Assembly: GCA_963969345.1 (NCBI GenBank)
Contig: OZ017770.1
Coordinates: 3,419,246-3,483,245 of the forward strand
DNA length: 64,000 nt
Direction of reading: 5' to 3'
Origin: Turbatrix aceti
Taxonomy: Eukaryota; Nematoda; Chromadorea; Rhabditida; Panagrolaimidae
Part shown: positions 47,139 to 59,566 of the stretch, in pieces
How positions within the stretch are numbered: position 1 is the first letter of the stretch
Layout of the letters: every line of letters starts with the position of its first letter
Translations under genes and position numbers: made by a program
The notes under the pieces: generated by a model
Seen by the model: the letters and a program-made list of their open reading frames with translations, nothing else
The model's database searches: none
What the model was told of the DNA's origin: nothing

Positions 47139-48764
47139 ATGGGTAGAATCGCCGAGTACCCTGTTGTGCCTCGCACAAGATTGATCGATAATGCTAATGT
47201 CATGATCTCGTACCCCTCGCCCTCGTCAGACCTTGGCAGTTGCATGACGGACTACGATATCTACGATACCGGCGTGTGTTGTCCATGCGCGTTTAGGGCA
47301 ATGCGTCTTGACCACATGGAGTGTCTCAAGGCGTTACCGCGCGAGGTACTGATGGAGGCCGATGAACAAGGACGAAATGTTCTACATTTGGCTGTAAAAT
47401 GCGGCAACTCAAAAATGATTGATTACCTGGTATCAGAAGTCGAGGAATTGATTGACATGAAATCAACAACCATGCAAACTCCTCTCCACTTTGCTGCTGC
47501 AAGCGGGAATGTGGCAGCCATGGAGAGACTTCTTGATGCCCCTCCTGACATTGCCTTTGATCGAGCTCTTCAGCAAGATGAAACCGGGGCAACGTGCTTG
47601 ATGATTACCGTCGCAAATTCAGATAACGATGCAGCACTCTTTTTGTTACGTCGGTTTGGTCGGGAATTGGTTGTGCTGCCTAACAACGAAAACATGCTGC
47701 CCATACATCTCGCGGCTGCCAATGGCAACACAGAATTCATTCGTCTGGCCGCAAAGTATGATCAACGCACGGCAAACGCCCGTGACCAATACGGATGCAC
47801 GCCCTGCATTTATGCCGCGCAATGCGGGTCTCTGCCGAGCCTTCAATATCTCGTGCAGAAACTCAAAGCCGACATTGCAACCCTCACCAACAAGGGTCAG
47901 TCAGTACTACATGTTGCATCTCTCTCCGGACATACACCGATTGTCCGGTGGTTTCTCTGTCGAACTGGACTGGACGCGGTGCTCTGGACCACGTACGACA
48001 GAGCCAATGCCATACATTGTGCGGCATTTGGGGGTCACGTGACGGTCGCAAAGGTTCTCCTTGATTTATGGCCCAAAAAGCGGCGAAAAGCCTTGCTCTC
48101 GACGATGGATGCCCGTGGTAATTCTCCCCTGCATCTGGCTACCATTAATAACAACTTAGACATGATCAAGTATCTCCTTGAGTGCGGAGTTGATCCGGAG
48201 GCTATCAATGCAACCGGTCAGACAGCCGAGCAAATTGCGCTACGCAGAGGCTATACACCCGCGGCTGAACTCATAGCAAAGTACTCAAAGAATAAAAAAA
48301 ATCGCAAATCCAAGAACCAGAGTCAATCCTGTTCGAATTTAGCCACTTCCATGACACCAACACCACCACTAATTTTCGGTTCGCACGCTCCGACAAACAA
48401 TGATACATGCAGTACCAGATGTTTTTCGGGATACGACAACAATAGTTATGCGAGCGGGTGAGTTTGGTTGAGATGGATAGTGTTTGCTCAGGGAACAATT
48501 TGTGGTCTAGTTCTGAGGGTTTCAATTGATTCCTTTTTCAGCATGGAAAACTACAATCCGTTGACCGTGGAAACTTCTACGCAGACGGACAGCACAAGTA
48601 GTCTCAAAGAAAATCAGGTAATATCAATGTTTACTATTTTTTGAATGAATGACTTTTTTTTTTGCGCGCTCCAGGCAACTCTTTTTCATTCTGAAAAGTG
48701 GCAAGACGAGGCCCTGGCAGCGGTGGAAGAAATAGACAGAATCCTCGAAGGAATGGACAAGTAA
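47139..48764 (+). CDS. Espin-like ankyrin-repeat protein (494 aa)
   Basis: Exons 47139-48457, 48542-48617 and 48675-48764. Residues about 60-385 form eight or nine ankyrin repeats (GRNVLHLAVKCGNSKMIDYL, TPLHFAAASGNVAAMERLL, LPIHLAAANGN, TPCIYAAQCGSL, SVLHVASLSGHTPIVRWFL, AIHCAAFGGHVTVAKVLL, SPLHLATINNNLDMIKYLL). Their order and wording (LPIH.AAA.G, then a Cys/Gly repeat, then VLH..S.SGH.PIV.W) resemble the N-terminal half of espin and Drosophila Forked, which bundle actin. The Pro-rich, WH2 and actin-bundling parts of espin are missing: a basic stretch (KNKKNRKSKNQ), a Ser/Thr-rich linker and a short acidic helix (EEIDRILEGM) end the protein. The start is the ATG right after a strong acceptor, although the frame is open 52 codons further 5'. 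An adaptor or actin-linked role is inference. Confidence 0.78.
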
Positions 48765-48906
48765 TACAAAAACCTACATTTGTTTACTCTCTCCTTTTTT
48801 CACACTTTCATAAGTTCAAATCAAGTTGTATGTATGTATATAAAGCGCTCACGTTCAAGATATTAAAGGGTCGGGCAAGTTAACAATTGAATTATATTTG
48901 CGAACA

Positions 48907-51545
48907 TTAGGATGCACGACAGAGAGGATTGCCGGTTGAATCGAGAAGTTTGATGTCTGTAATTGAAACCTGTGCTTCGCCAAACTGCTGATATTTATCA
49001 TGGAAAACGACGATGGCAAAGTGCTCCACGTCAGGATCAAGTTGCACTTGGAGGTCTTCAAACTTGACTCCATCGTTGCGGGGACCAGCGAGCAATTCGC
49101 AGTCTTCTACGACATTGTCAACATACTCATCAGGACAAATATGCGCAACAGCTCCAAACGTTGACAAAAATAATCTGAAGCGAAGCTCCGCTGGTCGCGA
49201 GAGTTGAAACTCAGGTGAGCGCAGGACGACGCGTCTTGTTCCGGGAGTTGACAAATGCACGGTAACTCCGTTTTTGCCATCCGGCTCAAATGGTACGTCG
49301 TCGGGGGATGTCAATGCAGTTTTGTAGTTGCACAGCGTTCCTTCTAAATCAATACTTGTTACCCGAAAAAGAAACGATTTAAAAACTGACTTCTGAAATC
49401 GCATGTCAGCGCTTCGCATGCGAGCTCGGTTTTATCTTTAAGGCGACACAGGTTGCCTTCACTCGAGATTTTTTTGATCAGCACAAATGATTCTGCAAAA
49501 TCAGAACCCGCTTCTGTTACGGATTCTGCAATGATGTGAACTTGGAAATTTGAATTTGAGGTGATATTGACGGCGAGTTCACCGACGTGACCGAAGCTAT
49601 CGGTGCCATCGTCTTCTTCTTCCGGATCTCTTTCACGTTCCACGAGACATCGCTCGTTCGCGCAAACGCTTAGACGCGCTCCAAGAGAACTAAAATAGTG
49701 CACCGTGACGCGAGCGTTCTTTGCACAGCTGATCACAGGTGATGTCAACACAGCGAGCTTGTTGGGGACCGTAAAGTGAGATACTATGACGTTTCCTGTA
49801 AAACAAAGGATCAACGATCTGCTATTGCTTCCAGTTAGTCAGGTTTTTACCTCTCATGCTTTTATCCATTTTGAATGGAAGCGCTGCAGGCACATAACCG
49901 GACTGAAAGTTTTCATCCACCTCCCAGTGATTGCATTGATCGATTTCAAAGTTGCAATCTATGGAAGTGTAGCGTGAAGAGCCGGTAACGTCTCGGGTGA
50001 TAGGTTGCATTTCAAAGAGGGTGGGGATACCAAATGGTGCAACCGTGGTCTTGGGTGCTTCTTCGTGGCACAGAATTGCCTGGTAACGGATGTCATCGAT
50101 GATAAATACGCTCGCTCTTGACTCGTCGAATTTGATAATTTCAACGACGAACTGAAAGCCAGTTTCTTTAAAAACACACGGAATAACTGGTTTGAACCCC
50201 CACCATAAATGGATTGCTGTCGCCTTGATTCATCTCGATTTCGATGGGTCCCGGTGAATTTTCCTGACTCAGGAATACACAGCTCAAGCTTACGTTGTTA
50301 ACACCGACTGTACACATTTTAGCCTGGACGCTAGGACTCATCCAATATCTAAACGATAGCATTGACGGACTTTGAGTACACGGGATCACCGCTGATCTTA
50401 GTTGTCCAATTGGAAGTTTGGACATGGGGTCTATGTATTGGAATATGAAATCCCCACTGGGACGAGATTTGTCTGTGGATGGTAAAACGTCATTCCAGAG
50501 TCTTTGATTGACGCCATTTTGCCACAACGAACGAAGCGAGATTGGATCTTCGGTTTGAGCGTAATACGGGGCCCACAGACAAGTAGTGACATTTTCTGTG
50601 CAATCTAGGTCAGAAGCCGTAAAAATTTCATGCAGGTTTTGGTCAGGTACGGCTAAAGGTAAACCGCCAAAAAGCGAAGGAACTTCTGAAAAAAAATCTG
50701 TCAAATTGAGTTCACAAAACGAAATCACAACCATTTTCTTGACAAAGCTGGGCGTCATATGTGATATCAGAAATAAGTGCTAGGCTTCCGACAGCAGGAT
50801 CATGCAGCTGATAAACACGGATGCCAATCTTGAATGGCTCATGCATTTCATCGATCGTAACTGTGCACTCCTGTTCAAGAGGCTTTAGAAATCCACAGTC
50901 CATCTTTGGTCGAGAAAGAACTTGCAAATGTCCATGACTTGGATTAATTTTCAGAATTATGATCTCCACTTTAGCCGTGTTGTAGAGCCAGTATCTAGAA
51001 TATTAATTTTTCCACAACAAGCACATTATGCTAGAGAACTCACTTGAACTTCAGTTGACCCTTTGAAACTTGACAAGCAATCGGAGCAGAAACCAGCACT
51101 GCGCTTTGAGGATAATTTGTCGTGTTACCAGCCAGAATGAATTTCTGACCAACCGGAGGATGCGCATTTCCCGGGCCTAATTGGACGGGAAACGCTTTCT
51201 TGTCTTTCTTCTCAAACAAGTAAAAATCAGAAGTATCCGACAGGTCATCGCTGAGTGCATTGACCCACGCACAGGGTGACTTGAAGTCACAGTTTAGTTC
51301 ATTGGCATTTTGTGCGTAGTTGTGTAGCCTTTCATCTAAAAAAGTACTAATGAACTTAACAATCTTAAAAAAAATCACAAACCATTGACAGGAAGTTCAC
51401 CATCATTTTCGGTAGGCTGGATTCCGAGATAGAAATCCAAATACCTGAGCTCACGCTTGTACTGTGCAGCGCAACCCTGAACGATGCTTGGCAATGCACC
51501 AAGTACCAGCAAAACAGCCAACAGCCGAATTGTGGTTGAACCCAT
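48907..51545 (-). CDS. Secreted protein with four MAM-like domains (780 aa)
   Basis: Exons 51383-51545, 51044-51335, 50732-50994, 50204-50685, 49851-50151, 49391-49795 and 48907-49343, phases consistent. A signal peptide (TIRLLAVLLVLGALPSIVQG) leads. Four repeats of about 165 residues begin with a paired-Cys signature at about residues 70 (NCDFKSPCAW), 268 (DCTENVTTCLW), 466 (DCNFEIDQCNHW) and 631 (TCDFRKGTLCNY), and end in a beta strand plus Cys such as VFIIDDIRYQAILC. This is the start (CxFE...LCxW) and jelly-roll end of a MAM fold, though diverged. There is no membrane segment and no GPI-type tail, so it is probably secreted into matrix. It lies tail-to-tail with the ankyrin gene (142 bp) and 437 bp 3' of the chitin synthase on the same strand. 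The intron 50152-50203 was set by matching domain ends. Confidence 0.75.
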
Positions 51546-51981
51546 GACAACAACTACCCTTACCAAATTCACCGAGATGAAAGTGAAAACCCAAAGTGTA
51601 GTCAGTTGATGATTAGGGAATGTCAAGTTTTGGATGACAAGGCGACCTGGTTTTATCCGGAATCCGCCTAAGGCAAGGGATAAACAGGACTGATCATTTC
51701 AGGTCTTCGAGTCGTTCAGACACCGCTTTTCAGGGAGAAGAAAAACTTGATTGTATCATGACTTTACTATTTTTGTACCGTATTTACACGCATAAAGTAC
51801 ATTGCGATAACATGAAATTGATAGGTTAATGCTGCTTATCACTTTTTCTCAGCGAATCAAAGCACTAACATAAGCTAGAACGTTTTCCTCTATTCAAGAA
51901 AATGAAAATGAATTAATTTTACAGGCGAGCTTAGTACAAATTACAAATATAATTACAGGTATATTTTAAAAATATGTGTAT

Positions 51982-54900
51982 CTAAAACATGGCAATTCTC
52001 GTGCGCCGCATCTTTGGATTGGTTTCATCTTGCCGTTCTAGCTTGTACAATACGTTGTTCAAAGCTTTCTGCTCCATCTTACCACTTCTGACATAGCCAT
52101 CAGCTCCATGAGCGTCGTCATACTTTGTCATGTCAAGCATCTGCCTGGCTTCGGTGAGAATTGCGAATTTCGACTTGATGTGCGTGGTAGAGCCGTGGAC
52201 TTCGTCAAGTTCGTTGACTTCGTGGAGTGCTTCAACGATGGTGTTCAAGCGATGGATGATCATGCCTACAGTTTGAACAATGAGAATTCCCATGAGAAAG
52301 CATATGATCAGAACACCGAGAGGATCAACTTTGAGAGCTTCAGTCGTCTTTTCGAACTTTCCGGTAGTTTCATTGAGCTTGGTCCAGACAAATCCTTCTA
52401 TAAAAAACTTAATCGTCAAAAAATTATTTTTTTTATAAAAAAACATACCGTAAGGGACCATTTTTATAGAAAGAGTTTCCTTGTGTCTCTGAAGCAAAAA
52501 TATTGCCAAGACAAGTAACCCATTGAGAACGATGATAGAAAACGCGATACGGTTTCTCAAATTTGCCAAACCTTCGGCGTTTTCCTTTTGCTCCTTGGGT
52601 GACGATTCTAGGGGCTGAAAGGGGACAAGTTCATTTATAAAATCAGAAAATGTATCAAAAACCAACTGTTAAGTATTTGGCAATCAGTTGATCCCAGAAG
52701 CGCTCTTCGGACTGCTTTAGCCTTCCACGATCACATCCCTGTAAGTATTCGAGGTCCATCCACATATCCGAAATGCCATCAAATACAGCGCCGCCGGACT
52801 GATTACCGCCGGAATTGTTGAGGTTGATGCGTTTCCGAGGAGCGACTTCGGCACCTGATAGGGCTTGCTTGCGTTCTTCCCTGTCAAAAATAGTGAGCAG
52901 TGATATAGCGGTAACCTCCGCGCCATCGCTGTCTGCCTTGAATTCCTTGATGAGACGTTCGGTGCGTTCGATTTTGCGTTCAAGTGCTCGTAGCTTATCG
53001 GACTGTACCGATGGCGTGCGGAAGCAAGGAATAAGCCGGTAGAGTATGTGGTTATCGTTGTCAAGTCCTAGCTGACGCAACCAACGCTCGCCAATGGCTT
53101 CCCTGTCGACGGGTCGGCCGATAGCTTGCGCGACAGCTTCACGCGTTCCCCAGTTGATGACGTTCAGGTTGATAAGAGAGTAGAGCGAGAGATAGATGTA
53201 CGTAGATGGGATCATCAGGAAGAAAATGCAGCCAAAAAGAATATTTGAAAATTCTTTGGGATGCATGAAAGAAGAAACAAGGAAAATCAGGACCATGGTG
53301 AGTACAAACGCCGATGTCGGGGAAAAAATAGCTGAAATAATAATGAAATTTTTTTTGGATACCGATTAAAATCCTTACTTTCAAGAACAATTTGCTGACT
53401 CGTGGCAATGAGAACAGCAAGCATGATAAAAGCGTAGACAATGGATGCCACTTTTGCAAAAACCAACTGAATGCTGGAATCAACGGTAAAACAAGATACG
53501 ATAAAAAGAATTGTTGGCACAGCATTATATATCAGCACTTTGCTTGAGTCAATCTCAAAGGCAGCGACTTGGGCGTATACAAGCATAGTGAAAATGATAG
53601 CCGGACCGAGGATCGAAAACCCAATGACAATCATCTGATACAAAATGTAGAGCTTTGAAATGCTTGCGTTGTTTTGGCTAGCCAGTTTGTAGTCTGCCAA
53701 GAGATCAATCGTGTTCGCAACCGATGACGGCGTCCATCGACGGCGTTGGTTAAAAAATTCTTCAAAACCTTCCGGGGCGTATGTTTCAGCGTCGGCGCCA
53801 GCTGCATACTCGATACGATATCCCTGAAATAATACTCGGTTTATAAAAATTGCATAAAATCAAAAGAAACCAATAAACCTGCTTGAGCATCAGCGTGGAC
53901 AACCATCGATCTTCGCCCTGATCGTACTGGACAAAGTGACGGGGCTCAACGGCAGTTTTGGTGTACTTGTGCATGATATTGTCATCCATCAATGCGCTAG
54001 CACGAAAAAGCGAAAAGCATCCAGGAGCACAGAGTACGCATCCAAAAACATGCTCAGCTGCCTTTTGGAACCAATGGGCAATAGCGTATTCAAACTTTTG
54101 GTACCAAACCATGATGCCTTCGCCGATGGGATGAATTCGACCGCAGGCGCAGCCAATGTCACTTTTTGTGTTCATGAGGTGCAGAAGCTTGATGACAGCG
54201 TCAGGTTCAAACTTGGAATCCCCATCGATAGCCAGAACGTAGGTGTTGTCAGCCTGAAGTTGCCGATCTTCAATACTCAGATGAGAATCCATAATACGGT
54301 GTCCCAAAAGGTAGTACATGTACATAACCTGAGACCAGCGTTTTTTGTGACGAATGAGTATCTTGTCTTTCAGATGAACAAAAAGTAGTGTTCCAGCTGG
54401 AAGACGGATAACCAAGCGCCCGCCATACGACGTGTTGGCCAAAACGCGGGTTCGAGGATCCAGCGCCGCCGAATTTTCCAAATTTCTGAAATCAAAAAAA
54501 TGCTAAAAGTCACACAAACAAACGCTTGCTTACCCAGCACAATTGATGAAAACTTCGTAAAACGTTCTGAAGTACTCGTTAGGAACACGGCCGACCTCGG
54601 GATCATTACACCATGCATCGTCAAAAAATATGTGAACTTCGAGGCTGAATTTCATGGTATCCTTCGACCTCTTCTCTGCTAACCGGATTGCGTGTTCTTC
54701 ATCGAGTCTAAAAAATATTGAAATTAATATCGTCAGAAGCAAAAAATGCAAACTTCAAGATAGACTTGATCATTTGGGTCATCTCAGTCGATGTTTCGTG
54801 CCACATTGTCGCGCAGACGTACAGCGTAACAGCTTTATCAATCTCGTTGTTGATAAGACGGAGCTTTCCCTCTGTGTATGGTTCATCTTCCAGTTCTTCG

Positions 54901-56507
54901 TGGACTTCCTTCTTGCCAATAGCGTAGCGGTAGACGACCAATGAGTGTTCTACGGTAAAGCCGTTCAGAAACATGGGCATCGTGTCAATGCTAAAAAGCT
55001 AAGCAACTCACATAAATGCTCCTGCAATAAAAAAAACCCCAACATTTCGTCGATTTTTCTGAACTTGGAACCACTGATGTAGCTGTAGGCCCATTCGACG
55101 TAGATGAAACCCCAGCAGAAGAGGAACAGATAATCTGCAGGAGATCCCAGCGGCGGATGCCAACGGGTGCAGATTATGTTCAAAGCGTAGGGTTCCAAAA
55201 AAGATTTTCCAAAGCAAAACGGGGCATAATTGCAGGACAATGTCGAGATGAGCGACAGGATAGGTGCTGTGATGAGAGTGGGATGAATCAACGTCAGCAA
55301 ACGGACCTTCATTGTAGCTAAGAATTGAACGCTGCACCTCATGAGAAAGTTAATCACTACAATGCAAATCGCCATGAAGATCGTTTCTCTAAAGGATAAA
55401 AAATATTGCAGAAGCATTTTTTGTATAAACATACCGTGTGGAATTGCCCCATTTATGAGTAAATAAGAATCCGTAAACCTCTGAAGCCTGGATATTCTTG
55501 TCCGATGTAACACAGAAACAAACGATGACGAGTGGCGAGAGTCTTACAATGCCGATGACGATCCGCCCCACTGTGCTCGGCTTACGTAAACCGTACTTGT
55601 ACTGCAAAACAGAAAACAAATCAGTGAAAATATGTACATGATTGATTACCAAACCTGAAAAAGCGCGCTGCACATACCACGGGAATGCGACATGCCAACC
55701 CACGACTCCCAATGGCCGACTGCAAACAGCAAAGAGCCAACTGGAAGCGCGAGAAATCGTTCGTAGTTGAAATCGATTAGAATCCAGACGTAAGCACTCG
55801 ACAGGATGAGACATAACTTGATGCTCTTCCCGAGACTAGTCAGGAGCTTAAAACAGCGATCGTAGAAACCAACAAGCTTGAAAGACACCTTGATTTGGTC
55901 GATGGCAACGAATAGGTACTCCAGGTAGAGAGAGGCGCACATGAACAGGGTGCTGCGAATAAAGTCCATTTCAGGAAAAACGTAGAAGAAAAGCAGTGAT
56001 AGCCCGAGTGACCGAGCAAATTCACAGGCCACCATTTCGAGCGCTATACTCTTGTTTCTGGACTTGTATTTGAGTTGTCGGTAGATGCCGTTGAGTATTG
56101 CAATGATGTCCGGTAAGCCTTGAATACAAAACAGGGCAAAAATAATGGCAAGCTCATTCTCGCGATGCTCCTTGACCGAAACCACATTTTGATCACACAA
56201 CTTTTTGTATTCGTCGCTGACAGAGCTCGGCCCCTTGCGATCCTTCAGGTTGGTTGCCAGTGCAGTGACGTATGTCTTTGACATGAAAGCGCCGACGACG
56301 ACAAACGCATGCAAAATTGTGAAAATGATGAACTGCAAATCAATCGATTACAGCTCGCGCCACTGATGCCTAAGTACTTTTGAAAGTACTCACCTTGATG
56401 CATTGCAACGCATACAAAACAACGTTAGATGACTGCTTGAATTCACGGACAGCCCGAGGCTTTGAACGAAAAGCATCCCAGCTTGAGTTAGTCTTGGCCG
56501 ATGACAT
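51982..56507 (-). CDS. chs: Chitin synthase (1339 aa)
   Basis: Eleven exons: 56394-56507, 55655-56332, 55435-55601, 55038-55388, 54754-54990, 54534-54707, 53879-54485, 53378/9-53823, 52667-53331, 52449-52614 and 51982-52397. The enzyme polymerises UDP-GlcNAc across the plasma membrane. The start SSWDAFRSKP matches the animal W-D-x-F-R motif. Several membrane helices follow, then the GT2 core: LYVCATMWHET, HIFFDDAW, VLAIDGDSKFEP, CGRIHPIG and YQKFEYAIAHWFQKA, CAPGCFSLFR, QGEDRWL and FFNQRRRWTPSS (product-binding Q/RRRW). After more helices comes WGTRE, a coiled-coil loop, and two or three further helices with a cytoplasmic tail. All catalytic motifs are intact. The exon 4/5 junction (55038|54990) uses a weak donor GTTTTT and was chosen because it restores KIDEMLGIDTMPMFLNGF. 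Nematodes use such enzymes for eggshell and pharynx. Confidence 0.95.
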
Positions 56508-56688
56508 CGCAGTGTTAGTGTGTCGACATCACAGATCAATCAGAAACAAAACAGTGCTTTGATAAATCGACCCGATTGAAGCTTGTGCGTGCCTTGACGC
56601 GTTCTCTCAGGTTTGGCCAGAAGTGGATCGTTTTTTTTGCGCGCGATTGCAGGCTGCCTTTTTTTGTTAATAACAGAGAGCCGCATTG

Positions 56689-56864
56689 GCCAGCAGAGTT
56701 GTCGAGCGCGCCCAAATTTTTGGGTCCAGCTTTCTCGAATCGAACTCGACTCGAATCGAAGATCCTCGAGTCGAGTTTTGAGCGAGCGGTTCGACCCAAC
56801 TCTACTCGGCTCAAAAACTCGAAACTCGGTCGAGTTCGAGCGTTCGAACGACAACTCTGTTGGC
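56689..56864. mobile_element. MITE-like or foldback element, 176 bp
   Basis: Terminal inverted repeats GCCAGCAGAGTTGTCG (56689-56704) and CGACAACTCTGTTGGC (56849-56864) match at 15 of 16 positions. Inside are further inverted repeats: ACTCGACTCGA (56744-56754) against TCGAGTCGAGT (56766-56776), and CCCAAATTTTTGGG (56711-56724). The interior is built of TCGA/TCGAG units. No target-site duplication is clear. It sits about 180 bp upstream of the chitin synthase start codon, in its probable promoter. Confidence 0.5.
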
Positions 56865-57022
56865 ACTGAGAATTGCTGATTTACATAGGTTGAAATGCAA
56901 AACTGTTGTTCGAACGAAAAATTACAGTATTTTGAGCGCGTTATCGAATGGACTGTCATCAAATTCAAACTGACGTTGCAATACATAATAATCTTTATGA
57001 AAGGCAGCAAAATGTACATGAA

Positions 57023-59566
57023 TCAAGCAACCGGATGATTTAAAGCAGAAGACAGCACGACATACAATTCAAGAGATGGTAATTGCTCAGGTTCACAGAT
57101 GACAGCGCGAAGTTTCTGAGAAAGCTTGAGAGATGGATCATCGGGCGAGCTTATCGTGCAGTGCAAATCGAAAGTTTTGCTGAAAAGCGAATCAACTTTA
57201 TTGTAGAGCAAGGTTAAAACTGAACTTACGCATAAGGCGGCGGAAGAGAATCGCTTTCATCCGTAGCAGACTGGGCCAAAGCACTGACTTGTTTACGGAG
57301 AAAGCTCCGCCAACCGGATTCCTGTGTACGAGGCACAAGAAAACGACGTTCTGCGTTCGCGTCGTCGGTAGCGAAAGACTTTAGTAGTTGTGTGGCAAAT
57401 TCGATGTCTTTGGATTGGGATGAAAAAGACGAAACAAACTCTACCAAATCATGATATCGGCTGGAAAACAACTCAAAGCCATGCAAAACTTGAATGGCTG
57501 CAGGCAGTTTGTCATGTTCATGGCCGCTCACAGCACCGTCCAGCAGTTTCAGAAAGTCGGCCTTGTCTTGATCGATTCCAGGATAATGGAAAAAGGCAGG
57601 ATTCTCGTTGACAACAGCCAATGAGTGCAGTGACATAATCGGTAGCAAAACAGACACTAATTCAGAGCACCGAACGCTTTTGAGGTACCCAAAGATGCTG
57701 GCTACCTGATCGGCACATGGTTTTTCACCAAAATAGGTCGAAAAACGAAAAGGAGCGGCTTCCGTAGAGTTCCACAAGTCTTGCCAGTCCATCAGATCAA
57801 CAGGAAAGTCGCTTTCCTCGGCACGGAGCACGAAAGCTGAGAAAGCATCAAATCCAGCGCGCGGGTTGGCAGCTTTGAAGGCTCGGAGTTTTCCCGTGTA
57901 ATGACGCTTCAAAAAATCGACTTCAACGCGCTGATCAAGAATCGGCGGCAAAGGCGGGTATACGGGTTCGTAAAAATCGTCTTCGTTCTCGATAGAAAGA
58001 TTTTTCAGAAATCCGATTGGAACAGCTTCTTGCTCGGCATCTTGAAACTCGTCTTCTGAAAACGTCATTCAGAGGTTTTCGTCAGAAACCAAGTTTTACC
58101 TTCGATGATCAGCTGCTGGGCGTAGTCGTTGTCCGTTTTAAGGCAAGTAGCAATGTAGTGGAGACATTGAAAAACTAGATGATCAGCAACTTTGTCACTG
58201 GCACCAATGTCCGGGAGTTCCTTCTGAGACTTCCAGCGGTGCTCAATCTCATCAATGAAAGCCAGCCATAGCTTGCTGAGAACCAGCAGCAGTCGTTCTT
58301 CGCTGTCGTCGATGTCGAGTTCGGCAAAAAGTTCACGAACAAAGGAAAAAACGAAGGAAGGTTGGGCAAAGCTTTGTAAATGCGGATATTCAGACTAAAA
58401 ATATCTAGTTACACAATCAATATTTTCCCCAATGTTAAAACTTACCAAATTAAGTGCAAAGTCATCCCGATCGATAAACAATTGGCGCACCGCGGCCGCA
58501 AGAGTTCGACCGTTGCTATGCATGCCAAGATTGAATTCGAGCCTGGTGACATCCAGATAAAAGTTCACTTGACGTCCCGCAAATTCTTGATTTCTGTTGC
58601 GGCTAAGCGATTCAAAAGCGCTTAGAATGTAGCCTAAAAAACAGTGGTAAACATAAACCTCAAAAACGAGGAAAAGACGTACTAAAAAACTGGGGAGTAT
58701 CGGAAAAATCTGCAGCAAGTGACCAGTCTTCCGATGCGACCAAAGAAAAATCGCTGAGAACTTCTGAATCGGTAATACTGCGTTCGTCGCGTTCGGGAAA
58801 ATGTACAAATAGACGAAAGGCATCGACACCCATATCGTACGGAATTCGGTATTCAAGAGTAGTGGACACACGCAGGTGAACATCAGGCAAGACGTGCTAG
58901 AACACAAAATTCAATGGCATAATAAAAAATAGATAGACTCACAATAAGTTTTTTGAAGGTAGCAGAAATTCCATCTAAATAGCAGTACTTTTTGTCGACC
59001 CGAAAGCTCCGAGATGTGCAGAACGTTGTTTCAATTTGATTGGATCGCTGAAAGCCGAAATAATACGGCCCGTCTTCTTTTGGAATGCATATGAGGATCA
59101 CCGATTCACTAAAAAAACATCTCTGAGCTCGACATTCATTCGGAATGCACGAACCATCCAACAAGATCCGCAGCCAATTTGACTTCTGAAAGGAGAGTCA
59201 AGGAAACGCTCTCATTCCACTTCTGTTCGTCGCCTGGATAGTCGTCGGTGAAGAGAAGAACGTAATCCCGCAAGCCAAACTGAAAAGCATTGTTTCAGCA
59301 CTGATAAACAGGATATTTTGATAAATACTTACATTTCGATAAACAACATCACTTGAGTCTTTGTTCTCGGCGAAAGACACCTTGAAAATCATCTGGACAG
59401 GTTCTAAAGAAAAGACAACAGCTTGCTCTTCTCCACCGGAAGTAACGGTTGATAGCGCAGAAGCCAGACTGTTGGAGAAGGATTCCATCCCATCGGCTGA
59501 CACGAAGTCATCAAAGTGACTCTCGAGGATTTCTCCTTCAATCACGACTTCATTGCTATCGGCCAT
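57023..59566 (-). CDS. RAB3GAP1: Rab3GAP catalytic-subunit homologue (736 aa)
   Basis: Exons 59333-59566, 59163-59279, 58943-59122, 58683-58896, 58446-58633, 58100-58394, 57230-58055 and 57023-57179. Rab3GAP1 works with Rab3GAP2 on Rab3 and Rab18 in secretion and ER/lipid-droplet traffic (rbg-1 in C. elegans). Matches along the chain: ILESHFDDFVSADGMESF near the N-terminus (family: ITDFTTASEWERF), FGLRDYVLLF (family: YGLREFVVI), LSKLWLAFIDEIEHRW (family: LWQEFVLEMRFRW), and in the catalytic C-terminal region KLRAFKAANPRAGFDAF (family: MESFKAANPGCSLEDF), DWQDLWNST and LLPIMSLHSL. It is shorter than the roughly 980 aa vertebrate protein. The WYSPRD-type motif that normally follows FKAANP reads AFVLRAEESDF here, so GAP activity is uncertain. 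Exons 2 and 3 are joined by a 40 bp intron with a weak donor (GTTGGA), chosen by frame and family match. Confidence 0.82.

Noticed and set aside
51982..59566. Operon of MAM-like, chitin synthase and Rab3GAP genes
   Set aside because: Gaps of 437 and 515 bp and the inserted foldback element make a polycistron unlikely; kept only as a neighbourhood observation.
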